18,550 nt of DNA, taken from assembly GCA_934130935.1 (NCBI GenBank), contig CAKOYQ010000021.1, forward strand, positions 1 to 18,550, given 5' to 3'. Position numbers and translations under genes: made by a program. Below, in pieces: positions 6,726 through 15,051 of the stretch. Numbering within the stretch: the stretch's first letter is position 1; each line of letters begins with the position of its first letter. The notes below the pieces were generated by a model. That model made no database searches, was not told the origin of the DNA, and saw nothing but the letters and a program-made list of their open reading frames with translations. This DNA comes from an uncultured Clostridia bacterium (GTDB lineage Bacteria; Bacillota; Clostridia; TANB77; CAG-508).

Positions 6726-8066
6726 TTATCTTCCGATACTTGTTAGCCATTCTTCTACATTTATTGTCTTTTCATTTCCATTATAAGTCATATAAAAATT
6801 ATTTTCCCCTGTTTCTGTATTTGTTTTCATATATACAGAGTCTAATATGTAACTAGGTATTAATTCTTCCCCACTTGATGTTATCAAATTATAGTGTTTG
6901 TCTTTTCCAACTACCAAAATTTTATAACTTGGTATTACTACTGCTGGATATAAGTTACTTTCCTTTGTTTGATCACATCCTACCTTTTCAAATTCAAAGT
7001 CTTTTATTTTTTCTCCTTTTACGTTAAAAATTCCCCATAAGTTTTCACTATTTTCTATTGGTATTATTCCATCAAGTAAAACATATTGGTTTTCCACTCC
7101 GTTTTGCTTGTATTGTTCACTATTAACTCCTATCTGCTTATATTCTATACCTATTATTATTTTTCCATTTGTATTTATAACACCATATAAATCATTTTGT
7201 TTTACTAAATATAGACCTTCTTGGTTATCCATAATTTTTATGTCATCATATACAGTTTTTACTTTTGATGATGCATCTTTTCCTATTACCCCATATTTAC
7301 CATCACTTTTTACTAAAAAGTCTGACGTAGCTGGTAAATATCTTATTTCTTCGTATTTAAGTTCTAATATAGGTTTCCCTGTATCTGCTGATATTACCCC
7401 ATATTTATTATCTTTTATTATTATCATCATTTCTTCAAATATTGCTTTCTTATCTGAAAACTCTTCTGATAATCTTTCGCTTTCACTATTATTATTATCA
7501 TCTATATTTATTTTTAATGCTGATGCATATATTTCATTTAAGTATTGCATTGTAAAAATGCTTATTCTTTTCTTCTCTAAGTCATATTGTATTGATGTAT
7601 TAAATGCTTTTTCTATACCGTGAGGTGTTGTATACAATTCTCCATCTTTTTCGAATACCTTCTCATCAAGAGTTACATACTCATAATCAGAGTCTCCTCT
7701 TGTTTTTATTAATATATCTGAGTTTTTTGTAAACATTGCTGTTTCATACTCATTTTTTACATAACATTTAGTTGAATCTTCTGATTTAATTTTATAATCT
7801 CCTCTATAATCTTCATAATTCAAGTATTTTGCCATTGCTCTTATTGGAAAATATAGTTTTTGTCCATCTTCTTCTGTTATGTATATTATTTTTTCAATTT
7901 CGTTATTTTGTTGTTTATCTATTGTTATTTTCATTACTGAACCTTTTAGATATATTATCCCAAAAATTATTGCAAAAGTCATAATTAACAACACTGCAAT
8001 ACAAATCCCTATAATCATAGTTGTTTTTGATTTTTTTGGTGCTTCAACTTCTTGATACAATTCCAT
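6726..8066 (-). CDS. Membrane-anchored WG-repeat protein
   Basis: 446 residues, with RBS AGGAGGAG before ATG 8066. A short cytosolic start (1-15) is followed by one membrane helix (about 16-40), so the rest is expected outside the membrane. Residues about 55-175 contain LYFPIRAMAKYLNY, reminiscent of copper-amine-oxidase-N stalk domains. At least four WG-type repeats follow, with the pattern YGVI..G..i...Y: about 221-241, 258-277, 293-312 and 343-362 (LWGIFNVKG), with a fifth degraded copy near 391-407. Such repeats form beta-propeller-like or solenoid structures; no enzymatic function is assigned. The gene starts 11 nt after tgt and is followed 23 nt later by DUF4321, so it is part of the queA-tgt transcript. 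Its link to tRNA modification is unclear and may be only positional. Confidence 0.8.
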   Translation of the reverse strand: MELYQEVEAPKKSKTTMIIGICIAVLLIMTFAIIFGIIYLKGSVMKITIDKQQNNEIEKIIYITEEDGQKLYFPIRAMAKYLNYEDYRGDYKIKSEDSTKCYVKNEYETAMFTKNSDILIKTRGDSDYEYVTLDEKVFEKDGELYTTPHGIEKAFNTSIQYDLEKKRISIFTMQYLNEIYASALKINIDDNNNSESERLSEEFSDKKAIFEEMMIIIKDNKYGVISADTGKPILELKYEEIRYLPATSDFLVKSDGKYGVIGKDASSKVKTVYDDIKIMDNQEGLYLVKQNDLYGVINTNGKIIIGIEYKQIGVNSEQYKQNGVENQYVLLDGIIPIENSENLWGIFNVKGEKIKDFEFEKVGCDQTKESNLYPAVVIPSYKILVVGKDKHYNLITSSGEELIPSYILDSVYMKTNTETGENNFYMTYNGNEKTINVEEWLTSIGR

Positions 8067-8077
8067 GCATTCTCCTC

Positions 8078-9205
8078 CTACTTTTCATAACCATATTTTT
8101 TATAAAATTCTTTTTTAAATGTACCCAAATTATCATTCTCTATTTCTATTCTAACTCTTTCCATTAATTTAGTCAAGAACCTTAAATTATGAATTGAAAG
8201 TAATCTTACTCCTAATATTTCATTTGCTTTTACCAAATGTCTTATATATGCTCTTGTATAATTTTTACATGTATAGCAATCACATTCTGAATCCAGTGGT
8301 CCCCAATCTCTTTCATATGTTGCATTTCTTACTACTACTTTTCCATGTGATGTCATTGCAGTACCATTTCTCGCTATTCTTGTTGGTAATACACAATCAC
8401 ACATATCTATTCCTGCCATTGCTGATTCTATTAAATAATCTGGAGAACCCACTCCCATCAAATATCTTGGCTTATCTTTAGGCATAAGTGGTGCAGTGTA
8501 CTTTAAAATCTCTATAAATTCTTCTTTTGGCTCTCCTACACTTATTCCTCCTATTGCATATCCTGGCAAATCTAACTCTATTAAATCTTTAGCTGATTTT
8601 TCTCTTAAATCTTTATAAAATCCTCCTTGAATAATTCCAAATAGCCCTTGCTCTTCTGGCCTTTTATGTGCTTTTATACATCTCTTTGCCCACCTTGTGG
8701 TTCTTTCCATAGATTCCTTTGTATATTCATATGTTGATGGATATGGACAACATTCGTCAAATGACATAATTATATCTGCACCAAGTGAATTCTCTATTTC
8801 CATTACTTTTTCTGGTGTAAACATATGCTTACTTCCATCTAAATGCGATTTAAATTCAACTCCTTCTTCTGTAATTTTTCTTAAATCACTTAAACTAAAA
8901 ACTTGAAAACCTCCACAATCTGTTAAAATCGGCCTATCCCAGTTCATAAATTTATGAAGGCCTCCTGCCTCTTCAACAATTTTGTGCCCAGGTCTTAAAT
9001 ATAAATGATATGTATTTGACAATATTATTTGTGCTTTTACATCTTCTTTTAATTCTTCTGGAGTTAATGATTTTACTGTTGCTTGTGTTCCAACTGGCAT
9101 AAATATCGGTGTTTGTATATCCCCATGTGGTGTATGTACAATTCCTCTTCTTGCTCCTGTTTGTTTGCATTCGTGTAATAATTCGTATGTTATTGCTGGT
9201 TTCAT
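8078..9205 (-). CDS. tgt: tRNA-guanine(34) transglycosylase
   Basis: Exchanges G34 of GUN anticodons for the queuosine precursor preQ1. 375 residues from the ATG at 9205; an alternative GTG at 9217 adds four residues. The ATG matches the family start (ITYELLHECKQTGAR near residue 15), and neither start has a strong RBS (GTGAG only). The substrate-binding Asp is in LTDCGGFQVFSL, the nucleophilic Asp in MCDCVLPTRIARNG, and the zinc site in CDCYTCKNYTRAYIRHL (three Cys and a His). GIIQGG and MGVGSPDYL are further family blocks. Length and domains are complete. It follows queA by 94 nt, a gap that contains two copies of the 31-bp repeat; the WG-repeat gene follows after 11 nt. Confidence 0.97.
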   Translation of the reverse strand: MKPAITYELLHECKQTGARRGIVHTPHGDIQTPIFMPVGTQATVKSLTPEELKEDVKAQIILSNTYHLYLRPGHKIVEEAGGLHKFMNWDRPILTDCGGFQVFSLSDLRKITEEGVEFKSHLDGSKHMFTPEKVMEIENSLGADIIMSFDECCPYPSTYEYTKESMERTTRWAKRCIKAHKRPEEQGLFGIIQGGFYKDLREKSAKDLIELDLPGYAIGGISVGEPKEEFIEILKYTAPLMPKDKPRYLMGVGSPDYLIESAMAGIDMCDCVLPTRIARNGTAMTSHGKVVVRNATYERDWGPLDSECDCYTCKNYTRAYIRHLVKANEILGVRLLSIHNLRFLTKLMERVRIEIENDNLGTFKKEFYKKYGYEK

Positions 9206-9232
9206 TTTTCTACTCACTTTCTATTTTATTTT

Positions 9233-9263
9233 GGGACATTTGGGGTCGGTTCCGTTTTTGCCC
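9233..9263 (+). repeat. 31-bp G-rich interspersed repeat, copy 1
   Basis: Starts GGGACATTTGGGGTC, core GGTTCC, variable base G, ends TTTTTGCCC. Identical to copy 2 and one base different from copies 3 and 4. Strongly G/C-rich within AT-rich DNA. It forms a tandem pair with the next copy, separated by 2 nt, in the queA-tgt gap. Confidence 0.9.
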
Positions 9264-9265
9264 TC

Positions 9266-9296
9266 GGGACATTTGGGGTCGGTTCCGTTTTTGCCC
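9266..9296 (+). repeat. 31-bp G-rich interspersed repeat, copy 2
   Basis: Identical to copy 1. Its end lies 3 nt beyond the queA stop codon (9300-9302). In the sense of the queA-tgt transcript it reads GGGCAAAAACGG and so on. Confidence 0.9.
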
Positions 9297-9299
9297 TTT

Positions 9300-10325
9300 T
9301 TATTGTATATACATTGCATCACCAAAACTAAAAAATTTATATTCTTTTTCTACAGCTTCTTTATATGCTTTCATTACATATTCTTTTCCTGCAAATGCAG
9401 ATACTAGCATTAATAATGTTGATTCTGGTAAATGAAAATTTGTTATTAATCCATCTATACATTTAAATTTATAACCTGGATATATAAATATTTGAGTATC
9501 TCCTTCTGCCTCTTTTACCATCCCATTTTTTTCTGATGATATTGTCTCTAATACTCTACAAGAAGTTGTCCCTATTGCAATGACTCTTTTTCCATTCTTT
9601 TTTGTTTCATTTATTTTATCAGCATCTTCTTGTTTTATGTAAAAATGCTCTGAATGCATATTATGTTCCTCTATATTTTCTACCTTTACTGGCCTAAATG
9701 TTCCTATTCCTACATGTAAAGTTACATTTGCTATTTTTATTCCCTTTTGTTCTATTTCTTTTAATAATTTATCTGTAAAATGTAAGCCAGCTGTTGGGGC
9801 CGCTGCTGAGCCTTCATATTTTGCATATACTGTTTGATATCTATCATTTTCTTTTAACCCTTCATGTATATATGGAGGTAATGGCATTAGCCCTATTTTA
9901 TCTAATATCTCATTAAATATCCCTTGATATTTGAATCTTACTTTTCTTGTTCCTCCTGGCATTGTGTCTAATATTTCCGCTTCTAATAATCCATCTCCAA
10001 ATATTACTTTTGTTCCTATATGTAATTTGTTTCCTGGTCTTACAATGCTTTCCCAAATATCTCCTTCGATTCTATTTAATAGTAAAAATTCTACATTTGC
10101 TCCTGTCTCTTTTTTTCCATATAATCTTGCTGGTATCACTTTTGTATTATTTCTTACTAAACAATCTCCTGGTTGTAAATATTTAATTATATCTTTAAAT
10201 ACTTCATGTTCTATTGTTTGCTTTTTTCTGTCTAATACCATTAGTCTTGATTCGTCTCTTTTTTCTATTGGTATTTGTGCAATTAATTTTTCTGGCAACT
10301 CATAATTAAATTCTGATACTTTCAC
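9300..10325 (-). CDS. queA: S-adenosylmethionine:tRNA ribosyltransferase-isomerase
   Basis: Transfers the ribosyl part of SAM to preQ1 in tRNA, giving epoxyqueuosine. 341 residues, the usual length. It opens with MKVSEFNYELPEKLIAQ and DESRLMVLDR and contains GDCLVRNNTKVIPARL, GSAAAPTAGLHFT, VTLHVGIGTFRPV, IAIGTTSCRVLE and LITNFHLPESTLLMLVSA, all classic QueA blocks. The start is GTG at 10325, supported by alignment to the family's MKV start; the RBS AAAGGA is rather far (about 12 nt). A TTGAAA-17-TACAAT promoter lies upstream, so queA is the first gene of the queA-tgt-WG-DUF4321 transcript. The two 31-bp repeats directly follow its stop codon. Confidence 0.97.
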   Translation of the reverse strand: MKVSEFNYELPEKLIAQIPIEKRDESRLMVLDRKKQTIEHEVFKDIIKYLQPGDCLVRNNTKVIPARLYGKKETGANVEFLLLNRIEGDIWESIVRPGNKLHIGTKVIFGDGLLEAEILDTMPGGTRKVRFKYQGIFNEILDKIGLMPLPPYIHEGLKENDRYQTVYAKYEGSAAAPTAGLHFTDKLLKEIEQKGIKIANVTLHVGIGTFRPVKVENIEEHNMHSEHFYIKQEDADKINETKKNGKRVIAIGTTSCRVLETISSEKNGMVKEAEGDTQIFIYPGYKFKCIDGLITNFHLPESTLLMLVSAFAGKEYVMKAYKEAVEKEYKFFSFGDAMYIQ

Positions 10326-10367
10326 TCTTATTGCATATCCTTTCTATATCTCTATTTTTACTATTAT

Positions 10368-10396
10368 ATTGTACTATTTTTTTACTAATATTTCAA
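10368..10396 (-). promoter_or_regulatory. queA operon promoter
   Basis: Minus-strand TTGAAA (10391-10396), 17-bp spacer, TACAAT (10368-10373), about 40 bp before the queA start. Confidence 0.6.
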
Positions 10397-10406
10397 GTTT
10401 TATGTA

Positions 10407-10450
10407 AAAAAATAATATCTAGTTTTTGTTTGAACTAAATATTATTTTTA
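10407..10450 (-). terminator. Terminator of the Trp-heptad protein gene
   Basis: Stem AAAAATAATAT / ATATTATTTTT (10408-10418, 10439-10449) with an inner TAGTT/AACTA pairing. It ends in a T-run on the minus strand, 25 nt after the coding region. Confidence 0.65.
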
Positions 10451-10474
10451 TTTTGGTGTACTTATTGTTTGTAA

Positions 10475-10885
10475 TTAAATTTTTAATACCTTTTTCATCT
10501 TGTCTACATTAGGATCTCCTATTTTTTTTGATATTGCTATATCATATTTTACAAATATATCCATAATTTCTTGATGGTCATTTTTCCTATTAATTTCATA
10601 CTGAATCCATCTTTTTTCGTTTTCCTTCCAGCGTTTGTCATTTTCTTCCCATCTCTTTTCATTTTGCTCCCAGCGTTTGTCGTTTTCTTCCCAGCGTTTT
10701 TCATTTTCTTCCCACTTTTTCTTATTTTCTTCCCAACGTCTTAAATTTTCTTGCCAATGTTCATTTTCTATTTCTCTACTCTTTTTTATTTCTGCTCTTA
10801 ACTCATTAAAAGATGCTGCAGTTTGTACTTGAAAATTATTTAACGTTTGCAATATTTGTATTAACATTTCGTTAGTATCTACCAT
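10475..10885 (-). CDS. Coiled-coil protein with Trp heptad repeats
   Basis: 136 residues, RBS AAGGAGG before ATG 10885. An N-terminal amphipathic part (about 1-40: MLIQILQTLNNF, SFNELRAEIKK) is followed by residues 44-93, a tandem heptad array with consensus W-E-E-N-[DE]-K-R and Trp at 44, 51, 58, 65, 72, 79, 86 and 93, exactly seven apart. The C-terminal 40 residues (IMDIFVKYDIAISKKIGDPNVDKMKKVLKI) are another short helical part. Similar RWEEN-type heptads occur as linkers in some DUF3782/PD-(D/E)XK-type proteins, but no nuclease domain is present here. It appears monocistronic: the ileS terminator lies upstream and its own terminator downstream. Function unknown; a cytosolic oligomeric coiled coil is the safest reading. 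Confidence 0.75.
   Translation of the reverse strand: MVDTNEMLIQILQTLNNFQVQTAASFNELRAEIKKSREIENEHWQENLRRWEENKKKWEENEKRWEENDKRWEQNEKRWEENDKRWKENEKRWIQYEINRKNDHQEIMDIFVKYDIAISKKIGDPNVDKMKKVLKI
10607..10756 (-). repeat. 21-bp in-gene tandem repeat encoding Trp heptads
   Basis: About seven 21-bp units encode the W-E-E-N-[DE]-K-R heptads. Units alternate EEND/E(Q)NE, giving a visible 42-bp higher-order period, which suggests growth by duplication of unit pairs. Confidence 0.7.
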
Positions 10886-11005
10886 ATAATTAACCTCCTT
10901 GAATTTTATTGATTTAATAATCTAAAAGATTTAAATTGTTTTCTATGTATGAATTAAATCCTCTTCTGAAATAATAAAAAGTACACCTCAGAATATATGC
11001 TATAT

Positions 11006-11042
11006 AAAAAAATAGAAGCATATACTCATAATATGCCTCTAT
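11006..11042 (-). terminator. ileS operon terminator
   Basis: Stem ATAGAGGCATAT / ATATGCTTCTAT on the minus strand (one G-U pair), 7-nt loop, then a run of seven T. It starts 34 nt beyond the ileS stop. Confidence 0.85.
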
Positions 11043-11076
11043 TATATATTCTCATTTTGCTATTGTCAAGAACTTT

Positions 11077-14000
11077 TTATTTAATAACTTCAACATCAAG
11101 CATTAATTTTTCTCCATTTATACTTACTTCCGTGTAAGTATCTCTTTTTGCATTAAATACAACATTCTCTGTTAAAGTTTCTTTCTTAATTTCAGATTCA
11201 AACTTCTTTATAAGTCCCTCTAGCATTTTATTTTCTGATACATATAGATTAATTTTATCTAATACTTCAAATCCTTTGTCTTTTCTCATATTTTGGACTT
11301 TTGATAAAATCTCTCTTACATATCCTTCTTCTTTTAATTCTGGAGTTATTGTTGTATCTAATACTACACCAATTTCTCCCTCTCCTGCAAACGCAAATCC
11401 ATCTTTTCCCTGCATTGTAACAAGTAGATTTTCAGATGTTAATTCTATTTGTGTTCCATCTATATCTATATATTCTACTCCACCATTTTTTACTTTGTTA
11501 GCTAAATCCATTTGATTTAATTTTGAAATTGCTTCTCTTATTTTTGGTATTAGTTTTCCATATTCTTTTCCTAATACTGGTAAATTTGGTTTTATTTCAA
11601 AATGAACATATTCATTCATATTTGCACCTAAATCTACTTCTTTAACATTCAATTCTTCTTTAACAATGTTTCCATAGTATTCTGGTAATGTATCTACAGA
11701 TACTAACATTTTTGAAAGTGGCTGTCTGTTTTTGATATTTGCTGAATTTCTTGCACTTCTTCCTAATTTTACTAATGAATATGCTAAATCCATTTCATTT
11801 TCTAGTTTCTTATCTATAGCTTTTTCATCAACTTCTGGCCATAAACATAAATGAACGCTTTCTGGTGCTTTCTCATCTAATCCTACAACTAAATTTTGAT
11901 AGATTTCATCTGTCATAAATGGTACAAATGGCGCTGATATTTTTATTAAATTTACTAAGACTCTATACAATGTTGTATATGCCCCTATCTTGTCATCTGT
12001 TAATTTCTCTCCCCAGAATCTTTCCCTATTTGTACGAACATACCAGTTTGATAATTCATCTGTGAAGTTTTGAATTTGAATTGCTGATGATGTTATATCA
12101 TATTTTTCTAACTTTTCATCAATCTCTTTTATTAGTGTATTCATTTTTGATAATATCCATTTATCCATAATGTTATCTGATTTGAAATCACTATATTTGT
12201 TCGGATTAAATTTATCAATCTCAGCATATAACACATAGAATGAATATACATTCCATAATGTGCTTAAAAATCCTCTCTGTGTTTCTTGAACATTGTTTAA
12301 TCCAAGTCTTGTTGGAAGCCATGGTGCTGAACATGTATAAAAATGCCATCTTGTTGCATCTGCACCAACTGAGTTTAATAATACCATTGGATCAACACCA
12401 TTTTTCTTTGACTTAGACATTTTTTGTCCTTTTTCATCTAATACATGGCCTAAAACGATACAATTCTCATATGGTGTCTTTCCAAATATACATGTTGATA
12501 TCGCAAGTAATGTATAAAACCATCCTCTTGTTTGATCTATCGCTTCTGATATGAATTGTGCTGGGAAATGTTTTTCAAATTCCTCTTTATTTTCAAATGG
12601 ATAATGTAACTGTGCAAATGGCATTGAACCAGAATCGAACCAACAGTCTATTACTTCTCTAAATCTTTCCATTTTTTTACCACACTCTGGACATTTTAAA
12701 TGTACATTATCTATATATGGTTTATGTAATTCTATATCATCTGGACAATCTATTGCTTTTTCTTTTAATTCAGCAACACTTCCTATACATTCCTCATGCC
12801 CACATTCACACTTCCAAATTGGTAATGGTGTTCCCCAATATCTGTCTCTTGAAATTCCCCAATCTATTACATTTTCAAGGAATTTTCCAAACCTTCCTGT
12901 TCTTATTGTATCTGGATACCAGTTTATTTTGTTATTGTTTGCAACTAATTCATCTCTCAATTTTGTCATAGCAACAAACCAACTTTCTTTTGGATAATAT
13001 AAAAGTGGTGTGTCACATCTCCAACAATGTGGATATGAGTGTAGATGCTTTTCTTTAGAAAATAATTTTCCTTGTTCTGCTAACCATCTGCAAATATCCT
13101 CATTGCAATCTCTTACAAATCTTCCTGCCCATGGTTCAACTTCTGGTACAAATTTTCCTGTTTTATCTACTAAGTTTACAAATGCTATTCCATTTTGTTT
13201 TGCAACTAGGCTATCATCTTCACCATAAGCTGGTGCAATATGTACAATTCCTGTACCATCTTCTATTGTAACATAGTCTCCATGTATTACTTCAAATGCT
13301 TTTCCATCTACTTTGGCAAATGGCATTAATTGCTCATATTTTGTTCCTAATAATTCTGTTCCTTTGAATTCTTTTACTATTTCATAAGGTGTTTCTTTTA
13401 ATACATTTGTAAGTAAATCTTTAGCTAATATATAGTTTTCGTATTTTGGTTCATCATCTGTTCCAATATTTGCTTTAACCTCTACATATGTATATGATTT
13501 ATTTACACATAATGCAAGATTTGATGGCAATGTCCATGGTGTTGTTGTCCATGCTAACATATATTTATCTTCTCCAACTACTTTGAATTTGGCTATACAT
13601 GTTAAATCTTTTACATCTTTATATCCTTGTGCAACTTCATGTGAAGATAGAGCTGTTCCACATCTTGGGCAATAAGGCATTACTTTGTGTCCTTCATATA
13701 GTAATCCCTTTTTCCACATTTCTGATATTCCCCACCATACTGATTCAATATAATCATTGTGATATGTTACATAAGGGTGTTCCATATCTACCCAAAATCC
13801 TACTTTGTTTGTCATCTCTTCCCATTTATGTACATAGGTAAATACACTATCCTTACATTCTTTTACGAATTTTTCTACTCCATATTCTTCAATTTGTTGT
13901 TTTCCTGATATACCAAGCTTTTTTTCTATCTCTAACTCAACAGGTAATCCTTGTGTATCCCATCCTGCCTTTCTATCTACATGATAACCTTTCATTACTT

Positions 14001-14214
14001 TATATCTTGGAATTATATCTTTCATTACCCTTGTTTCAATATGACCTATATGTGGCATACCATTCGCTGTTGGTGGTCCATCATAAAATGTGAAATATCT
14101 TTTCCCTTTATTCATATCAAAATTCTTTTTTATAATATTTTTCTTTTTCCACATATCTGCAACTTCATTTTCCATTCCAACAAATCCATTTTTTAATTCT
14201 ACTTTTTTGTACAT
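11077..14214 (-). CDS. ileS: Isoleucyl-tRNA synthetase, type 2 (IleS2-like)
   Basis: Charges tRNA-Ile. 1045 residues from the ATG at 14214, which has a perfect RBS (AAGGAGG, 7-8 nt). A longer in-frame reading from 14319 would only translate the 31-bp repeat and is rejected. Class I signatures: HIGH as HIGH at 55-58 (PPTANGMPHIGHI) and KMSKS at 598-602 (QKMSKSKK). The CP1 editing domain shows TTTPWTLPSNLAL and HIAPAYGEDD. Zinc-ribbon-like Cys pairs occur in PYCPRCGTALSSHEVAQGY and CPECGKKM. The GWDTQGLPVELEIEKKLG, YIESVWW and WVRTNRERFW-like blocks (here WYVRTNRERFWG) are those of the eukaryote-like IleS2 group, known for natural mupirocin tolerance. Second gene of a T-box-controlled operon; separated from DUF1653 by 58 nt holding one 31-bp repeat. 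Confidence 0.97.
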   Translation of the reverse strand: MYKKVELKNGFVGMENEVADMWKKKNIIKKNFDMNKGKRYFTFYDGPPTANGMPHIGHIETRVMKDIIPRYKVMKGYHVDRKAGWDTQGLPVELEIEKKLGISGKQQIEEYGVEKFVKECKDSVFTYVHKWEEMTNKVGFWVDMEHPYVTYHNDYIESVWWGISEMWKKGLLYEGHKVMPYCPRCGTALSSHEVAQGYKDVKDLTCIAKFKVVGEDKYMLAWTTTPWTLPSNLALCVNKSYTYVEVKANIGTDDEPKYENYILAKDLLTNVLKETPYEIVKEFKGTELLGTKYEQLMPFAKVDGKAFEVIHGDYVTIEDGTGIVHIAPAYGEDDSLVAKQNGIAFVNLVDKTGKFVPEVEPWAGRFVRDCNEDICRWLAEQGKLFSKEKHLHSYPHCWRCDTPLLYYPKESWFVAMTKLRDELVANNNKINWYPDTIRTGRFGKFLENVIDWGISRDRYWGTPLPIWKCECGHEECIGSVAELKEKAIDCPDDIELHKPYIDNVHLKCPECGKKMERFREVIDCWFDSGSMPFAQLHYPFENKEEFEKHFPAQFISEAIDQTRGWFYTLLAISTCIFGKTPYENCIVLGHVLDEKGQKMSKSKKNGVDPMVLLNSVGADATRWHFYTCSAPWLPTRLGLNNVQETQRGFLSTLWNVYSFYVLYAEIDKFNPNKYSDFKSDNIMDKWILSKMNTLIKEIDEKLEKYDITSSAIQIQNFTDELSNWYVRTNRERFWGEKLTDDKIGAYTTLYRVLVNLIKISAPFVPFMTDEIYQNLVVGLDEKAPESVHLCLWPEVDEKAIDKKLENEMDLAYSLVKLGRSARNSANIKNRQPLSKMLVSVDTLPEYYGNIVKEELNVKEVDLGANMNEYVHFEIKPNLPVLGKEYGKLIPKIREAISKLNQMDLANKVKNGGVEYIDIDGTQIELTSENLLVTMQGKDGFAFAGEGEIGVVLDTTITPELKEEGYVREILSKVQNMRKDKGFEVLDKINLYVSENKMLEGLIKKFESEIKKETLTENVVFNAKRDTYTEVSINGEKLMLDVEVIK

Positions 14215-14240
14215 CTCTTTACCTCCTTCTTTGGGCAACT

Positions 14241-14271
14241 GGGACATTTGGGGTCGGTTCCATTTTTGCCC
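14241..14271 (+). repeat. 31-bp G-rich interspersed repeat, copy 3
   Basis: Same as copy 1 except A instead of G after GGTTCC. It lies in the DUF1653-ileS gap, 1 nt from the DUF1653 stop codon and upstream of the ileS RBS, so it is part of the T-box-controlled mRNA. Confidence 0.9.
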
Positions 14272-14272
14272 T

Positions 14273-14530
14273 TTACAAATTAAATTGTCCTGCAACACTT
14301 TCAATTTTCTGTAATTCAAATCTATATTTTTGTTTTACATTAGGATATTTCTCATGATCCACTTCAGATAAAAACATTTCTTTTGGTCTTATCCATAAGT
14401 CTCCATTACCGTATAATCTCCTATATACTACCATTTCTTTTTGAGTTTCCGAATCTTTTGCTATATCTTCCACTAAATAATAGTCTCCTTTAAAATGTTT
14501 ATACACTCCTTTAATTTTTAATTCTTGCAT
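14273..14530 (-). CDS. DUF1653 protein
   Basis: 85 residues, RBS GGAGG 7 nt before ATG 14530. The whole protein is the DUF1653 signature: KGVYKHFKGDYYLVEDIAK, then YRRLYGNGDLWIRPKEMF and LSEVDHEKYPNVKQKYRFE. Small cytosolic family, beta-rich, function unknown. It is the first gene behind the isoleucine T-box, before ileS, so its synthesis should rise with uncharged tRNA-Ile. No coupling to translation is established for the family. Confidence 0.9.
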   Translation of the reverse strand: MQELKIKGVYKHFKGDYYLVEDIAKDSETQKEMVVYRRLYGNGDLWIRPKEMFLSEVDHEKYPNVKQKYRFELQKIESVAGQFNL

Positions 14531-14605
14531 ATCTTTCCCTCCTAACTTTATGTTTTTAGGTATAAGTACAAATTTTTAATAGGAATTTTTTCGTTTTTCT
14601 GTTAA

Positions 14606-14640
14606 AGAAAAAGTCCTAGCATACAAAACTATGCTAGGAC
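14606..14640 (-). terminator. T-box attenuator terminator
   Basis: Perfect 11-bp stem GTCCTAGCATA / TATGCTAGGAC, 6-nt loop, then TTTTTC on the minus strand. It sits directly after the T-box sequence, so the antiterminator competes with it. Confidence 0.92.
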
Positions 14641-14873
14641 GAATATATTCCGCGGTACCACCTATATTAGTATTTTATTAATACTCTCTTACTTATCTTT
14701 AACGCAGATTTACGTTAATGCTTACTTTAATTTTTTAAATCAATTTTGTTCAGCATTACAACTAACAAGGTGATAATAAATAATTTTTACTTTCAAACTC
14801 ACACCAAATGTTTGATTCTCTCTTAAGCTATTGTATTATTTACCGTGTCCTTGTTCTTGTTTTTTATTATTGT
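14606..14873 (-). ncRNA. T-box riboswitch leader, isoleucine specific
   Basis: Senses uncharged tRNA-Ile and permits read-through into DUF1653-ileS. The T-box sequence AGGTGGTACCGCGG is at 14650-14663; its UGGU would pair with a tRNA end having A73, as tRNA-Ile has. Stem I is closed by AACAAGG / CCTTGTT (14849-14855, 14764-14770). On its 3' side the specifier reads AUC (14772-14774) followed by A. A purine-rich AAGAGAGAA stretch and a distal hairpin TCAAAC/GTTTGA lie in the upper part of stem I. The terminator follows. The leader occupies the gene-free stretch between DUF1653 and the divergent sspH. Confidence 0.93.
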
Positions 14874-14879
14874 GTTATT

Positions 14880-14907
14880 ATTATATCACTTTTTTTTATT
14901 TTTGCAA
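14880..14907 (-). promoter_or_regulatory. Promoter of the T-box operon
   Basis: Minus-strand TTGCAA (14902-14907), 16-bp spacer, TATAAT (14880-14885), placing the start at about 14873, just before stem I. Confidence 0.75.
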
Positions 14908-15051
14908 GTGTTTTTTTGTAAAATTCAAATAAATTACAAAAAATTATTATGTATGCATATTTTTCGTTTTTAAGTATATACTTATTATATAATTAAATTA
15001 CATAAGTCAAAACAATACTATTATCAACTGTAATAGAATGGAGGTTTATTT

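Noticed and set aside
6703..6750. Longer start for the DUF4321 protein
   Set aside because: It overlaps the WG-repeat gene and has no RBS. ATG 6702 has GGAGG and matches the family start RDK.
7108..7623. 171-codon plus-strand frame opposite the WG-repeat gene
   Set aside because: Low-complexity antisense shadow with no RBS; the minus-strand gene has clear repeats and RBS.
9233..9296. Two spaced G-rich repeats as a mini CRISPR array
   Set aside because: The spacing is only 2 nt, other copies are scattered singly, and there are no spacers or cas genes.
9109..9435. Plus-strand frame spanning the repeat doublet
   Set aside because: It overlaps tgt and queA antisense, and its composition is that of reversed coding sequence.
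14215..14319. 35-residue N-terminal extension of ileS
   Set aside because: It only translates the 31-bp repeat and the DUF1653 end. The strong AAGGAGG lies before ATG 14214, where the family start aligns.
15014..15020. Sigma-G -10 element (AATACTA) for sspH
   Set aside because: One mismatch to the consensus and no fitting -35 at the right distance.
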